The notes below the pieces were generated by a model. It had not been told where the DNA came from. It saw only the letters and a program-made list of their open reading frames with translations, and ran no database searches. This document shows, in pieces, positions 1 to 7,712 of a stretch of DNA of 20,614 nt. Position 1 is the stretch's first letter; the number at the start of each line of letters is the position of its first letter. Position numbers and translations under genes: made by a program. This stretch comes from Methanobacterium sp. (lineage in GTDB: Archaea > Methanobacteriota > Methanobacteria > Methanobacteriales > Methanobacteriaceae), in assembly GCA_019084405.1 (NCBI GenBank), contig JAHRFX010000085.1, positions 1 through 20,614 of the forward strand, written 5' to 3'.

Positions 1-233
1 GTTTTCCTCTTGTTTTTTTACAAAAACCTTAAAAAAAAATTTTTTAATTTTTTTTTTTAAAAATTTTTTAAATTATTTTTTTTTTTTTTTTTTTTTTAGT
101 TTTAATCATCCGGTTTTATTGTTGATATGGTTAATTTAAAACTAGTTTTGCCTTTATTTTTTAGTTTTTGAGTATATTTATAAAAAATAATTTTTTTCAT
201 AATTATTCCAAAAAAAAATAATAATTAACCAGT
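1..233. other. A/T low-complexity intergenic region with a run of 22 T
   Basis: No gene is visible. Positions 31-97 are almost pure A and T in alternating blocks, ending in an uninterrupted run of 22 T at 76-97. A perfect 12-bp palindrome, AAAACTAGTTTT, lies at 138-149. The right part of this region is the 3' flank of the minus-strand PRPP synthetase gene. On the plus strand the long T-run could also end transcription arriving from outside the window, but that is inference. Homopolymers this long are error-prone in sequencing, so its exact length is uncertain. Confidence 0.6.
201..233 (-). terminator. Likely terminator of prs (T9 tract)
   Basis: Reading the minus strand past the prs stop codon, the transcript reaches TAATTATT, then a run of nine T (A9 at 210-218 on the plus strand), then AATAATTA. 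That gives a weak A/T inverted repeat around a U-tract. Archaeal termination relies mainly on T-rich tracts, so this is a reasonable terminator, although no GC-rich stem is present. Confidence 0.45.
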
Positions 234-1091
234 TTATTTCAATGCTTCAGCAATAAGAGGAGCCACTGAGATGGAACTAACCTGGGAGGTAAGGGTATCG
301 GTGGCCAGCACATCTTCTACTCCTGTAGCAAAAATCTTCAAAAGAGCATCCTCCACCATCACCGGATGCACGCATCCCACAGTGACACTTTCTGCACCAT
401 ACTGCATCAGGATTTTAGTGGCATTCACAATGGTTCCACCGGTACTGATAATATCATCAATTATTACTGCCTGTAATCCTTTTACATCCAGATTCTTAAC
501 CCTGGTTTCCACCGTATCCGGGGATAATCTGGTTTTTTCCATATGATCACAGGGACAATCCAGTATACGGGATATTTCCTGGGCATGTAACAGGGCCCCT
601 TTATCTGGAGCTATTATAACTGGATTTTCCAACTGTTTCTGGATATGACTGGCAATAAGAGGCATGGCAGATAATTCATGTACCGGTATATTGAAAAAAT
701 CACACATCTGACTTTCATGCAGATTTATACAGATAAGCTCGCTGGCACCGCAATCCTCAATCAACCCGGCAACAGCAGCAGCTGAAATAGATTCCCCTTT
801 TTTAAATCTCTTTTCCTGTCTCCCATATCCAAAATAAGGAATAACAACTTTTATTTCCTCTGCACCAAGACTTTTTAGATTTTTAAGGATAAATAAAAGT
901 TCCATTATATTTTCATCCTGGGGAAAACCGGTGGATTGAATTACCACCACTTCTTTTTCAATTTCACCCTTTATTCTAATATAACGTTCACCATCAGGGA
1001 ACTTACGAGTTTCAATGGGACACAACTGATCATTTAATTCTTTTGCTACTTTGGCTACTAATTTTTGAGAAGAAGAACCACCTATTATCAT
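234..1091 (-). CDS. prs: Ribose-phosphate pyrophosphokinase (PRPP synthetase)
   Basis: Makes 5-phosphoribosyl-1-pyrophosphate from ribose 5-phosphate and ATP in the cytoplasm, feeding purine, pyrimidine, histidine and tryptophan synthesis. The 285-residue protein has the short length usual for archaeal enzymes. Visible hallmarks are FPDGE (31-35), the ATP-contact segment YFGYGRQEKRF (86-96), NLHESQ (123-128), PDKGA (162-166), the flexible-loop KTR (186-188) and the PRPP-binding loop VIIDDIISTGGT (209-220). The start ATG at 1091 is preceded on the minus strand by AGGTGATT at normal spacing. The gene is monocistronic as far as can be seen and divergent from hypA. Identification is secure. Confidence 0.97.
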   Translation of the reverse strand: MIIGGSSSQKLVAKVAKELNDQLCPIETRKFPDGERYIRIKGEIEKEVVVIQSTGFPQDENIMELLFILKNLKSLGAEEIKVVIPYFGYGRQEKRFKKGESISAAAVAGLIEDCGASELICINLHESQMCDFFNIPVHELSAMPLIASHIQKQLENPVIIAPDKGALLHAQEISRILDCPCDHMEKTRLSPDTVETRVKNLDVKGLQAVIIDDIISTGGTIVNATKILMQYGAESVTVGCVHPVMVEDALLKIFATGVEDVLATDTLTSQVSSISVAPLIAEALK

Positions 1092-1190
1092 TTATAATCA
1101 CCTGGTGCTATAATAAAGTCATCAATCCCTTCTTTTTTAAAAAAAGAGATAATAAATTGGCCATTATCCACATACTTTTTGTCTTGAATA

Positions 1191-1199
1191 TTATATAAT
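1191..1199 (-). promoter_or_regulatory. Candidate TATA box for prs
   Basis: The minus strand reads ATTATATAA here, about 100 nt upstream of the prs start codon. A transcription start about 25 nt downstream, near 1167, would leave a leader of about 75 nt. This is based on sequence similarity to archaeal TATA boxes only; other A/T stretches nearby could serve instead. Confidence 0.4.
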
Positions 1200-1211
1200 C
1201 CTGAATTATAA

Positions 1212-1244
<33 letters not shown>

Positions 1245-1259
1245 TTATAATAATTAGAT

Positions 1260-1268
1260 GTATAAAAA
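1260..1268 (+). promoter_or_regulatory. Candidate TATA box for hypA-hypB
   Basis: GTATAAAAA lies about 92 nt upstream of the hypA ATG. A start about 25 nt downstream would give a leader of roughly 70 nt. It sits in the 268-bp divergent spacer shared with prs. No palindromic operator is evident there. Confidence 0.4.
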
Positions 1269-1359
1269 TGGAATATTTTATCATTCTACAAAAATACTTT
1301 TTTAAAGTCGTCTAAGTTTTAAAAAATAAATTTGATAGATTATAATCAGAGGTGGATTA

Positions 1360-1749
1360 ATGCATGAACTATCTATGGCTGATGCTATTGTTAAGACCGT
1401 AATTGAGGCAGCCGAAAAAAATGATGCCATTGAAGTACTGGAGGTAACAGTAGAACTTGGTCAAATAACCCTGCTTAATCCAGAGCAATTAAAATTCATG
1501 CTCGAGGTTTTAAGTGAAGATACCATTGTAAGTGGTGCTAAATTTAACATGGAAGAGGTACCAGTTGAAATCGAATGTTTTTCATGTGGATTTAAAGGGA
1601 AAGCAGATACTGACGAACTGGATCATTATGTACCCATTATAAATTGTCCCGAATGTGAGGAAAGGAATCTTAATATTACTGCCGGGCGAGAATGTAATGT
1701 TAAAAACATCAAAATTGAAAAGAGTGATGAAGATGCACAAGATAGCTGA
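1360..1749 (+). CDS. hypA: Hydrogenase nickel-insertion protein HypA
   Basis: HypA is a small metallochaperone that, with HypB, delivers Ni2+ to the large subunit of [NiFe] hydrogenases; methanogens of this type depend on several such enzymes. The 129-residue protein begins MHE, placing the conserved Ni-binding His at position 2. It carries the zinc-binding pairs CFSC (73-76) and CPEC (96-99). The ATG at 1360 is preceded by GAGGTG at 1349-1354. The 3' end overlaps hypB by 17 nt, so the two are probably translationally coupled. The acidic tail after residue 119 (EKSDEDAQDS) is a short extension beyond the core fold. Confidence 0.96.
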   Translation: MHELSMADAIVKTVIEAAEKNDAIEVLEVTVELGQITLLNPEQLKFMLEVLSEDTIVSGAKFNMEEVPVEIECFSCGFKGKADTDELDHYVPIINCPECEERNLNITAGRECNVKNIKIEKSDEDAQDS

Positions 1750-2386
1750 TATAGAAATACAGCACGATATTATGCTGGCCAATAGAAAACTGGCCAAGAA
1801 AAATCAGAAAATTTTAGATAATGCTAATGTTTTTGCAGTAGATTTTTTAGGAGCTATTGGGTCGGGTAAAACTTCCCTTATAGAGAAATTAATCCAGGAA
1901 ATGGACTATCCGGTGGCAGTTATTGCCGGTGATGTGATAAGTAAATTTGATGCAGGACGGTTTGAGAAATATAACGTACCGGTTATAGGTTTAAACACAG
2001 GGAAAGAATGCCACCTTGATTCACACCTGGTAGAACATGCCCTGCATGATCTTCCTCTGGATGAAGTTGATATTTTATTTATAGAGAATGTGGGAAACTT
2101 AATTTGTCCAGTTGACTTTGATTTAGGGTCTCATATACGGGTTGTGGTTATAAGTGTCAGTGAAGGAGACGATACCGTTGAAAAACATCCTTTAATCTTT
2201 AAAGATGCAGATCTGGTGGTTATAAATAAAGTTGACATTGCTGCTGCTGTTGGGGCTGATGAGGATAAAATGGTGGAAGATGTTAAAAAAATTAATCCGG
2301 ATGTGCAGGTAATCAAAACCAGCCTGAAAGAAAATAAAGGACTTTCTGAAATCATTGAATCTCTCCACAAATTCATGGCAGAATAA
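1733..2386 (+). CDS. hypB: Hydrogenase maturation GTPase HypB
   Basis: GTPase that works with HypA in nickel insertion into [NiFe] hydrogenases. From the chosen ATG the protein has 217 residues. The P-loop GAIGSGKTS is at 40-48, the conserved KECH with metal ligands C93/H94 at 91-94, the third metal-ligand Cys at 125 (NLICP), and the guanine-specificity motif NKVD at 165-168. It lacks the N-terminal His-rich stretch and the CxxCxxC-type high-affinity Ni site found in many bacterial HypB proteins, as is usual for archaea. The frame stays open back to 1655, but a start there would bury 95 nt in hypA. ATG 1733, or 1727 two codons earlier, gives the family's usual MHKIA N-terminus, with GAGTGA at 1722-1727 as a weak binding site. 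Confidence 0.94.
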   Translation: MHKIADIEIQHDIMLANRKLAKKNQKILDNANVFAVDFLGAIGSGKTSLIEKLIQEMDYPVAVIAGDVISKFDAGRFEKYNVPVIGLNTGKECHLDSHLVEHALHDLPLDEVDILFIENVGNLICPVDFDLGSHIRVVVISVSEGDDTVEKHPLIFKDADLVVINKVDIAAAVGADEDKMVEDVKKINPDVQVIKTSLKENKGLSEIIESLHKFMAE

Positions 2387-2427
2387 AATAGTGCTCTAAA
2401 AAAACCTTTTCAATTCAGGGTGATTAA

Positions 2428-3498
2428 ATGAAAATCTGGATAGATATAACCAATGCTCCTCATGTGAGATTTTTTAAAAATATTATAGAATATTTCCAGG
2501 AAGAAGGGGAGGAATTGATATTAACTGCCCGTAAATTTGGAGATATACATCGCCTGATGGATCTATTTGGATTTGAATTCGAATCTATTGGGAAACATGG
2601 AGTCACCCTGGCTGAAAAACTGGAAGAAAACACCAGAAGATCATACGAACTTTCTAAACTAATAATTAAAGAAAAACCTGATGTTGCAGTATCTAAGCAC
2701 TCCATAGAACTTCCAAGGGTCACCTTTGGTCTTGGTATTCCCAGTGTATATATTCTGGATAATGAACATGCCCTGGCGGCTAATAAATTAACTCTTCCCC
2801 TTTGTGATAGGATTATAATGCCTCATGTTATTGATGTATGGGATATTGTAAGGCTTGGCGCGGATCCTAATAAAATCCAGCGCTATCAAGGAACTTCAGA
2901 GATCATTCACTTTAAAAACTTCCAGTATAATGAAAACATTTTCCAGGACATGGGTTTGAATCTTAAGAAATCAAAAACCATATTAATGAGGCCAGAACCA
3001 TCTTTAGCTTCTTACCTGGATGCAAATTGTAGAGAATCTGTATTATCTCCTATAGTGGAAATTTTGAAGGAATATGCTAATATTCTGGTTATACCCCGTT
3101 TTAAAGAACAATCAGAGATATTTCAGGATTATGAAAATGTTACCATTATTAAGCCTCCAGTGGATACCTTCAGCTTAATGAGAAAATGTGATCTTATGAT
3201 TGGTGCGGGAGGTACCATGAACCGGGAGGCAGCTATCTCAGGCACACCGGTAATTTCATGCTACCCGGGAGACCTTCTTTCTGTGGATAACTTTTATATC
3301 CAGCGAGGTTTAATGTACCGTTCCCTTGATGTGGATGAAATTGTAAATATTGCCCTGCGATTACTGGTTAATGATGATCGTGATAAAAAATTAATTACTG
3401 ATGATCTTTTTGAAGTTATTATAAACAATATTTACGATGCAGCAGGCGAACAAAGACAATTTACTGCGATAAATAGTCCTAAACTGCTTTTAAAATAG
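2428..3498 (+). CDS. DUF354 family protein (glycosyltransferase-like, GT-B type fold expected)
   Basis: This 356-residue protein opens with MKIWIDITNAPHVRFF, the signature start of the DUF354 family, known mainly from archaea. The family resembles MurG and UDP-GlcNAc 2-epimerase in overall fold, with two Rossmann-like halves. The C-terminal half carries GAGGTMNREAAISGTP (259-274), the loop expected to contact a nucleotide-sugar phosphate. There is no signal peptide or membrane segment, so it is probably cytosolic or peripheral. The start is supported by GGGTGATT just upstream. It follows hypB after 41 nt in the same direction, but nothing ties its role to hydrogenase maturation. Substrate and reaction are unknown; a surface-glycan role is inference. 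Confidence 0.85.
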   Translation: MKIWIDITNAPHVRFFKNIIEYFQEEGEELILTARKFGDIHRLMDLFGFEFESIGKHGVTLAEKLEENTRRSYELSKLIIKEKPDVAVSKHSIELPRVTFGLGIPSVYILDNEHALAANKLTLPLCDRIIMPHVIDVWDIVRLGADPNKIQRYQGTSEIIHFKNFQYNENIFQDMGLNLKKSKTILMRPEPSLASYLDANCRESVLSPIVEILKEYANILVIPRFKEQSEIFQDYENVTIIKPPVDTFSLMRKCDLMIGAGGTMNREAAISGTPVISCYPGDLLSVDNFYIQRGLMYRSLDVDEIVNIALRLLVNDDRDKKLITDDLFEVIINNIYDAAGEQRQFTAINSPKLLLK

Positions 3499-3639
3499 TG
3501 GTTTTATATTGAATGATGCTCAAATAGCAATAAAATCAGATATTGGGGATAAATAAATCTAAAAAAAATTATATTAATTTATTGCTCTTCTAAGTAAATA
3601 TTTAATCAAATATTAATTATTAAATTCAAAATAAATAAG

Positions 3640-3712
<73 letters not shown>

Positions 3713-3744
3713 ATTTACATTAACATAAAGACTTTAATTTCTTT

Positions 3745-3754
3745 CTATTTATAG
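3745..3754 (-). promoter_or_regulatory. Candidate TATA box of the tRNA-Ala gene
   Basis: On the minus strand this reads CTATAAATAG, centred about 37 nt upstream of the first base of the mature tRNA. That is the expected distance for an archaeal tRNA promoter with a short 5' leader removed by RNase P. Confidence 0.6.
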
Positions 3755-3773
3755 TTAATGCTTTTAGGAGTGA

Positions 3774-3811
3774 TGGATCAAGAGATATTACTTAAAAATT
3801 TTATTGATCCA
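3774..3811. repeat. 8-bp inverted repeat upstream of the GNAT gene
   Basis: TGGATCAA (3774-3781) and TTGATCCA (3804-3811) are perfect inverted copies separated by 22 A/T-rich nt, just upstream of the acetyltransferase ribosome binding site at 3831-3835. It could be a regulator site or an mRNA hairpin; nothing decides between these. Confidence 0.4.
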
Positions 3812-3839
3812 CTAATAATTTTAATTAAATGGTGATTAA

Positions 3840-4346
3840 ATGGATAAGATAATGGTAAGAAATGCGGTTGAAGGAGATTTCCAGGCCATTTCCGACCTGG
3901 CTCTAAATTGCAGCCCTATGATTACTGAGAGAAATTCAATTTACCACATATTTACCAAATTTTTTCAAAATACGGTCTTTATAGCTGAAATAGAAGATGA
4001 AAAACAAATTAAAAGAGCCATTGGATTTCTAATTGGATTCATATCCCAAAAAAATAAAGAAGATGCCTATATTCATCTTTTATGTGTGCATCCTTCCTGC
4101 CGTGGAATGGGCCTTGCCACTGATTTAATCAAAAACTTTTTAAAGGTGGTAATTGAAATGGGTTGTAAAAGAGTCTATTTAATTACCAAACCCGTCAATA
4201 AAACCGCCATAGATTTTTATACTAGAATGGGTTTTAAAAAGAACTATGGTTATAAAACCGATACAATTGATGGAGAAGAGCTAGTAAAAGACTATAATGG
4301 TAAAGGGGAACATATGATTGTTTTTCAGAAGTTTCTTTCTGATTAA
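3840..4346 (+). CDS. GNAT family N-acetyltransferase
   Basis: A 168-residue, single-domain, cytosolic protein of the GNAT acetyl-CoA-dependent acyltransferase superfamily. Motif A is clear at 82-97, with the pyrophosphate-binding R-x-x-G-x-A signature in CRGMGLATD. Motif B follows around N120-F132, where an Asn and then FYTRMGF give the usual GNAT end. The protein could act on a small-molecule amine or a protein N-terminus; the sequence does not say which. The ATG at 3840 follows GGTGA (3831-3835). It stands alone between the tRNA and a membrane-protein gene, with 226 nt of spacer after it. Confidence 0.88.
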   Translation: MDKIMVRNAVEGDFQAISDLALNCSPMITERNSIYHIFTKFFQNTVFIAEIEDEKQIKRAIGFLIGFISQKNKEDAYIHLLCVHPSCRGMGLATDLIKNFLKVVIEMGCKRVYLITKPVNKTAIDFYTRMGFKKNYGYKTDTIDGEELVKDYNGKGEHMIVFQKFLSD

Positions 4347-4572
4347 AACCCTTAAATAACCCATGATTATATTTTTTAAAACTAGCCGATTATGAATTTA
4401 TAATATAATTAAAAAATAAATTGTTAATAAAATTTTTTCATCAGCTTATTTATAAAATTAAGATATTATTAATAACCAGATTAATTAAAATCATGAATAT
4501 AATAGAATCTTAAATTCAATTGCCATTACCTCACCCGGGCAAAGAATTAGATTATTTTTACGGAGGAATAAC
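4347..4572. other. A/T-rich spacer, no gene seen
   Basis: Very A/T-rich, with no credible open frame or RNA gene. A stretch TTATTTATAAAA near 4447 could be a TATA box for the membrane-protein gene that follows, which would imply a leader of about 100 nt. This is a weak call. Confidence 0.3.
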
Positions 4573-5649
4573 TTGGCTTTAATAGCTCAAAATCATCTGC
4601 AATTTATCATTGAAATAGGACTAATCCTTTATATAGGGATAATTTTCCTATTGAATTTATTCCCTATAACTTTAAGTGCAGTCCTTTTTGTTGCTCTGGG
4701 ATTAGGAATAGGATTTTCAGTACTATTTGCAATTGATGCACTTTACCTATTCCTGGCATTTGGTCAAAATGAATTCACTCACCCCTTTGGACCTATTGCA
4801 CTTTTAGCTGTCATAACAGCTCTTGCTGCTCTACCTATAATGAAAGACTCTGGAGTAGAAATTGGTAAATTAAAAGGATTTATTTATCTTATAATACTGG
4901 CCATAACCATTTTCGGGGGATTAATGCATAGATCTTTTCTCTTGCTATGGTTGATTGGTTTATTAATTGGAGTTTTCCTTATATCCAAATCTTTCCGCCA
5001 GAAATCTATTTTCACCGTTAAAAGAATAATTTTAATGGGTGCAACAGGTTTAGCTGGTTTCGGGGCACTGGAACTTCTTTCTCAGGTTTTGGATATGCCA
5101 ATTTTCAGTCCATTATTGAGAATATTGCGGCTGGAAACATTTGCAACACCCAGTTTAAATATGGTTATTAAAAATACTACCTTGTTGGGACATGAACCAG
5201 AATCAGCATACTGGGCTGCAGCTACCGGCTTTGCCGATGGATACGTATCTCTTCCCATATCCCTTCTACTATTATTTGGCCTGCCTTTTCCAGTATTTTT
5301 CGGAATACTGGTTAATAAGAAGGATACCATAGATTACATGCTACCGGGAATATTTGGATGGTCTTATGATTTCGGCTATCTTACCCTGATTATGCTCTTA
5401 ATCTGGTGTGCGGGTATAATCTTCATTGGACTAAAGATGCTCCATATATATCGGGAGCGAAGAGAAAATGGTGATAAGAAATATTTGGGGCGGGAAGCGC
5501 TATTAATAGGATCCCTGGGTGCATTCACTGCCCAGGCCTTAATAGGCCTATTTTTAATAAATCGGTCTATGAATGGAACCGCATTGCTTACCTTTATTTT
5601 CCTCTCGGCAATGGTAGCATCCCATTTAGTTCTCTCAAAAAGGGATTGA
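4573..5649 (+). CDS. Polytopic membrane protein of unknown function
   Basis: A 358-residue, strongly hydrophobic protein with about nine or ten predicted membrane helices, by eye near 10-28, 33-60, 73-92, 101-120, 122-138, 148-170, 224-246, 260-286, 309-330 and 334-352. A more polar stretch at about 170-223 (containing GHEPESAYWAAATGFADGY) and a charged loop at 289-306 break the helices. The start is TTG at 4573, chosen because GGAGGA lies at 4562-4567 and no ATG offers comparable spacing. I cannot place it in a named family. No catalytic signature stands out, and transporter, channel or assembly-factor roles are all open. Neighbours give no functional hint. Confidence 0.85.
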   Translation: MALIAQNHLQFIIEIGLILYIGIIFLLNLFPITLSAVLFVALGLGIGFSVLFAIDALYLFLAFGQNEFTHPFGPIALLAVITALAALPIMKDSGVEIGKLKGFIYLIILAITIFGGLMHRSFLLLWLIGLLIGVFLISKSFRQKSIFTVKRIILMGATGLAGFGALELLSQVLDMPIFSPLLRILRLETFATPSLNMVIKNTTLLGHEPESAYWAAATGFADGYVSLPISLLLLFGLPFPVFFGILVNKKDTIDYMLPGIFGWSYDFGYLTLIMLLIWCAGIIFIGLKMLHIYRERRENGDKKYLGREALLIGSLGAFTAQALIGLFLINRSMNGTALLTFIFLSAMVASHLVLSKRD

Positions 5650-5720
5650 TTTAAGGATAAATTTTAATTGTTAGATTTTGTTCGAAGAAATCATACATAT
5701 AGAATAAGGGGGAGTAATTA

Positions 5721-6182
5721 ATGAAAAAAGCTTTAATATTGTTGGGGTGTCCAGAATCACCATCTCAAACTCCTTTAGCTGTTTATGCTGCATATAAACT
5801 TAAGAAAAAAGGTTTTGAAGTCACTATTGCTGGAACTCCATCTGCCATGAAGCTGATGGATATTTCCGATCCGGAAGAACATTACCTTACCTGTAAAATA
5901 GATATTGATTCATGTTTAGGTGACTTAGGCGAAGGATCATATGATCTTCTTCTGGGATTTGCTCATAAAGACGCAGCAGTATCTTATTTTGTAACTTTTT
6001 ATCATATACTCCAGGTTCCTTCCATTGCCATGGTATTTGAAAAAGACCCTCAATTACTGGAAGAATTTGAAAAACAGGTGCAAGAAAGTACAGGGGCAAA
6101 AATAGTTTCTGCACGAGCTTATCACAATCCCACACCCCTCCGGGTCAAACTGGATAGGGCTATAGAAGAAATGGTGATTTAA
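5721..6182 (+). CDS. DUF1890 domain protein (methanogen-conserved)
   Basis: A 153-residue soluble protein matching what I know of DUF1890, a family restricted to methanogens and without an assigned function. It begins MKKALILLGCPESPSQTP, with Cys10 in a conserved GCP turn. It has an alternating strand/helix pattern suggesting a small Rossmann-like fold, and ends in the conserved AYHNPTPLRVKLD segment (133-145). The binding site GGGGGAG lies at 5707-5713. Its TAA stop shares one base with the ATG of the next gene (TAATG), so both are almost certainly translated as a coupled pair. The partners probably work in one complex or pathway tied to methanogenesis; that is inference from co-conservation. 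Confidence 0.88.
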   Translation: MKKALILLGCPESPSQTPLAVYAAYKLKKKGFEVTIAGTPSAMKLMDISDPEEHYLTCKIDIDSCLGDLGEGSYDLLLGFAHKDAAVSYFVTFYHILQVPSIAMVFEKDPQLLEEFEKQVQESTGAKIVSARAYHNPTPLRVKLDRAIEEMVI

Positions 6183-6487
6183 TGTCATTTTGTCTTGAAA
6201 CTTACCTCCAACAATCAGATGATTATCAGATTCTTTTATCCCGGGCTGGATTTAAGGACTGTGCTAAAATTATCCAGGAAAATGCCAGAGAAATTGTTTT
6301 TATAAAACCTGGAGAAAAAATACTGGGCGCAAGGATAATTGGCATTCCCCCTATTCCAATTGGAATAAATGAAGAAAAAGGAACTATTATTATCCCCTAT
6401 ACCAAGCCCTGTTACGGTACTGCGGCTGTGGAACTTCCAGTGGAATTAGAAGAAATTGAAAAGATAAAAGCGGTTGCCACCAGTTAA
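6182..6487 (+). CDS. DUF1894 domain protein (methanogen-conserved)
   Basis: A 101-residue protein with the features of DUF1894, found with DUF1890 in methanogen genomes and uncharacterised. Cysteines at 4, 26 and 76 and the segment RIIGIPPIPIG (51-61) are the most distinctive parts. No membrane segment or signal is seen. The ATG overlaps the preceding stop by one base, and GGTGAT at 6173-6178, inside the upstream gene, serves as ribosome binding site. The length suggests a small subunit or accessory partner of the DUF1890 protein rather than an independent enzyme. Confidence 0.86.
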   Translation: MSFCLETYLQQSDDYQILLSRAGFKDCAKIIQENAREIVFIKPGEKILGARIIGIPPIPIGINEEKGTIIIPYTKPCYGTAAVELPVELEEIEKIKAVATS

Positions 6488-6692
6488 ATAATCTATTTCA
6501 ATTTTTATTTTAAAGACACATTTAATAGTTATTAAATTAAGTTTTGATTAATTTTCAAATTTAACATATTTCTTATTTTTTCATATTACTCCCCTTTAAA
6601 ATTATGATCATGTGGTGTGGTATTTATTTTTAAATTAAATTTTTATAGGGTTAAGTATAATCAGAATAATAGAATAGAACCTATTTTCCAGA

Positions 6693-6703
6693 GCTATATA
6701 AAA
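6693..6703 (+). promoter_or_regulatory. TATA box of the methionine synthase operon
   Basis: GCTATATAAAA is a strong archaeal TATA box. A start about 25 nt downstream falls near 6725, after the in-frame ATG at 6705 and before the ATG at 6753. It therefore argues that 6753 is the real start of the methionine synthase gene. Confidence 0.6.
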
Positions 6704-6752
6704 TTTGTATAAAAGATTAAAATGCACTGATTGCATACAAAAGGTAAATAAT

Positions 6753-7712
6753 ATGCTAACTGCTGTGGTTGGAAGCTATCCGGTGATTCTAAAAAATCCC
6801 TCATCAACAATAGAAAAAATATCTGACTTTTTAGGCCTTCATGACCCTTATAAAGCCGCCATTAATCTGGCTGTTTCTGATCAGATTAATGCGGGGATAG
6901 ATATAGTCTCTGATGGACAGCTCAGGGGCGAGATGATTCAATTATTTGCAAGTAAGATCCCGGGAATGATGGTGGAAGGCCATTTATCCAAAATAAAAAA
7001 TAAAATAAATATTCCCTTATCTTCGGTAGGTGCAGATGATCTGAAATATGCTAAGAATATTTTAAATAAAAATTTAAGGCAATTGAATCTTCCTGAAGAA
7101 GATTTAGATAAAAAGGGAATAAAGGGACTCATAACTGGCCCTACCACCATGGTATACTCTTCCCGGATAGACGGTTTTTATAACCCTCATCAAAAGGAGG
7201 ATGCCATTATGGACATGGCCCATGCCCTGAAAAAAGAGGCGGAATTCCTGGAAAATGCCGGTGCCACCATTATCCAAATAGATGAACCATTTATCTCCAC
7301 CGGATTGGTGGATGTTTCCACTGCCCGTAAAGGAGTAGAAATCATTTCCAAAGATTTAAAAGTTCCGGTGGCCCTACATGTATGTGGGGATGTGGGAGGA
7401 GTACTCCATCACTTGTTAAAATTCAGGGTTGATATTATTGATTGTGAATTTGCAGGTATAAATAAAAATATTCAACTGCTGGAAAGTGTAAGTGATTTTC
7501 AGGGCAAAAAAATAGGCTTTGGATGCATCGATACCAAAAAAGAAGATGTAGATGATGTAGATACTATAAGAACTCTTATTAAAAAGGGTCAGGATATTAT
7601 AGGGCAGGAAAACATGATCATCGACCCGGACTGTGGAATGAGGATGCTATCTCGCCAGTCTGCGTTTTCTAAACTAAAAAATATGGTGGAGGCAGCTAAA
7701 TGGCAGAATTAA
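6753..7712 (+). CDS. metE: Archaeal core methionine synthase (MetE C-terminal domain type)
   Basis: Transfers a methyl group to homocysteine to make methionine. At 319 residues it is only the C-terminal, zinc-binding barrel of classical MetE, the form found in methanogens; the Methanothermobacter homologue is known to use methylcobalamin in vitro, and a corrinoid protein is the presumed donor. Zn ligands are visible as H209 and C211 (LHVCGD), E232 (DCEFAG) and C294 (DPDCGMR); IQIDEP at 175-180 lines the substrate site. The frame is open to an ATG at 6705, but the TATA box position, AAGGT at 6740-6744 and the family's VVGSYP start favour 6753. The end overlaps the thymidylate synthase gene by 13 nt. 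Confidence 0.93.
   Translation: MLTAVVGSYPVILKNPSSTIEKISDFLGLHDPYKAAINLAVSDQINAGIDIVSDGQLRGEMIQLFASKIPGMMVEGHLSKIKNKINIPLSSVGADDLKYAKNILNKNLRQLNLPEEDLDKKGIKGLITGPTTMVYSSRIDGFYNPHQKEDAIMDMAHALKKEAEFLENAGATIIQIDEPFISTGLVDVSTARKGVEIISKDLKVPVALHVCGDVGGVLHHLLKFRVDIIDCEFAGINKNIQLLESVSDFQGKKIGFGCIDTKKEDVDDVDTIRTLIKKGQDIIGQENMIIDPDCGMRMLSRQSAFSKLKNMVEAAKWQN

Noticed and set aside
1655..1732. N-terminal extension of hypB from ATG 1655
   Set aside because: It would lie wholly within hypA, has no good binding site, and HypB proteins normally begin at the position used here.
3526..3586. 9-bp inverted repeat AGCAATAAA/TTTATTGCT after the DUF354 gene
   Set aside because: The 43-nt loop and A/T-rich arms make a chance match in A/T-rich spacer DNA plausible; not raised to a finding.
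6705..6752. Methionine synthase start at ATG 6705
   Set aside because: It lies between the TATA box and the predicted transcription start, and the sequence before VVGSYP does not fit the family.
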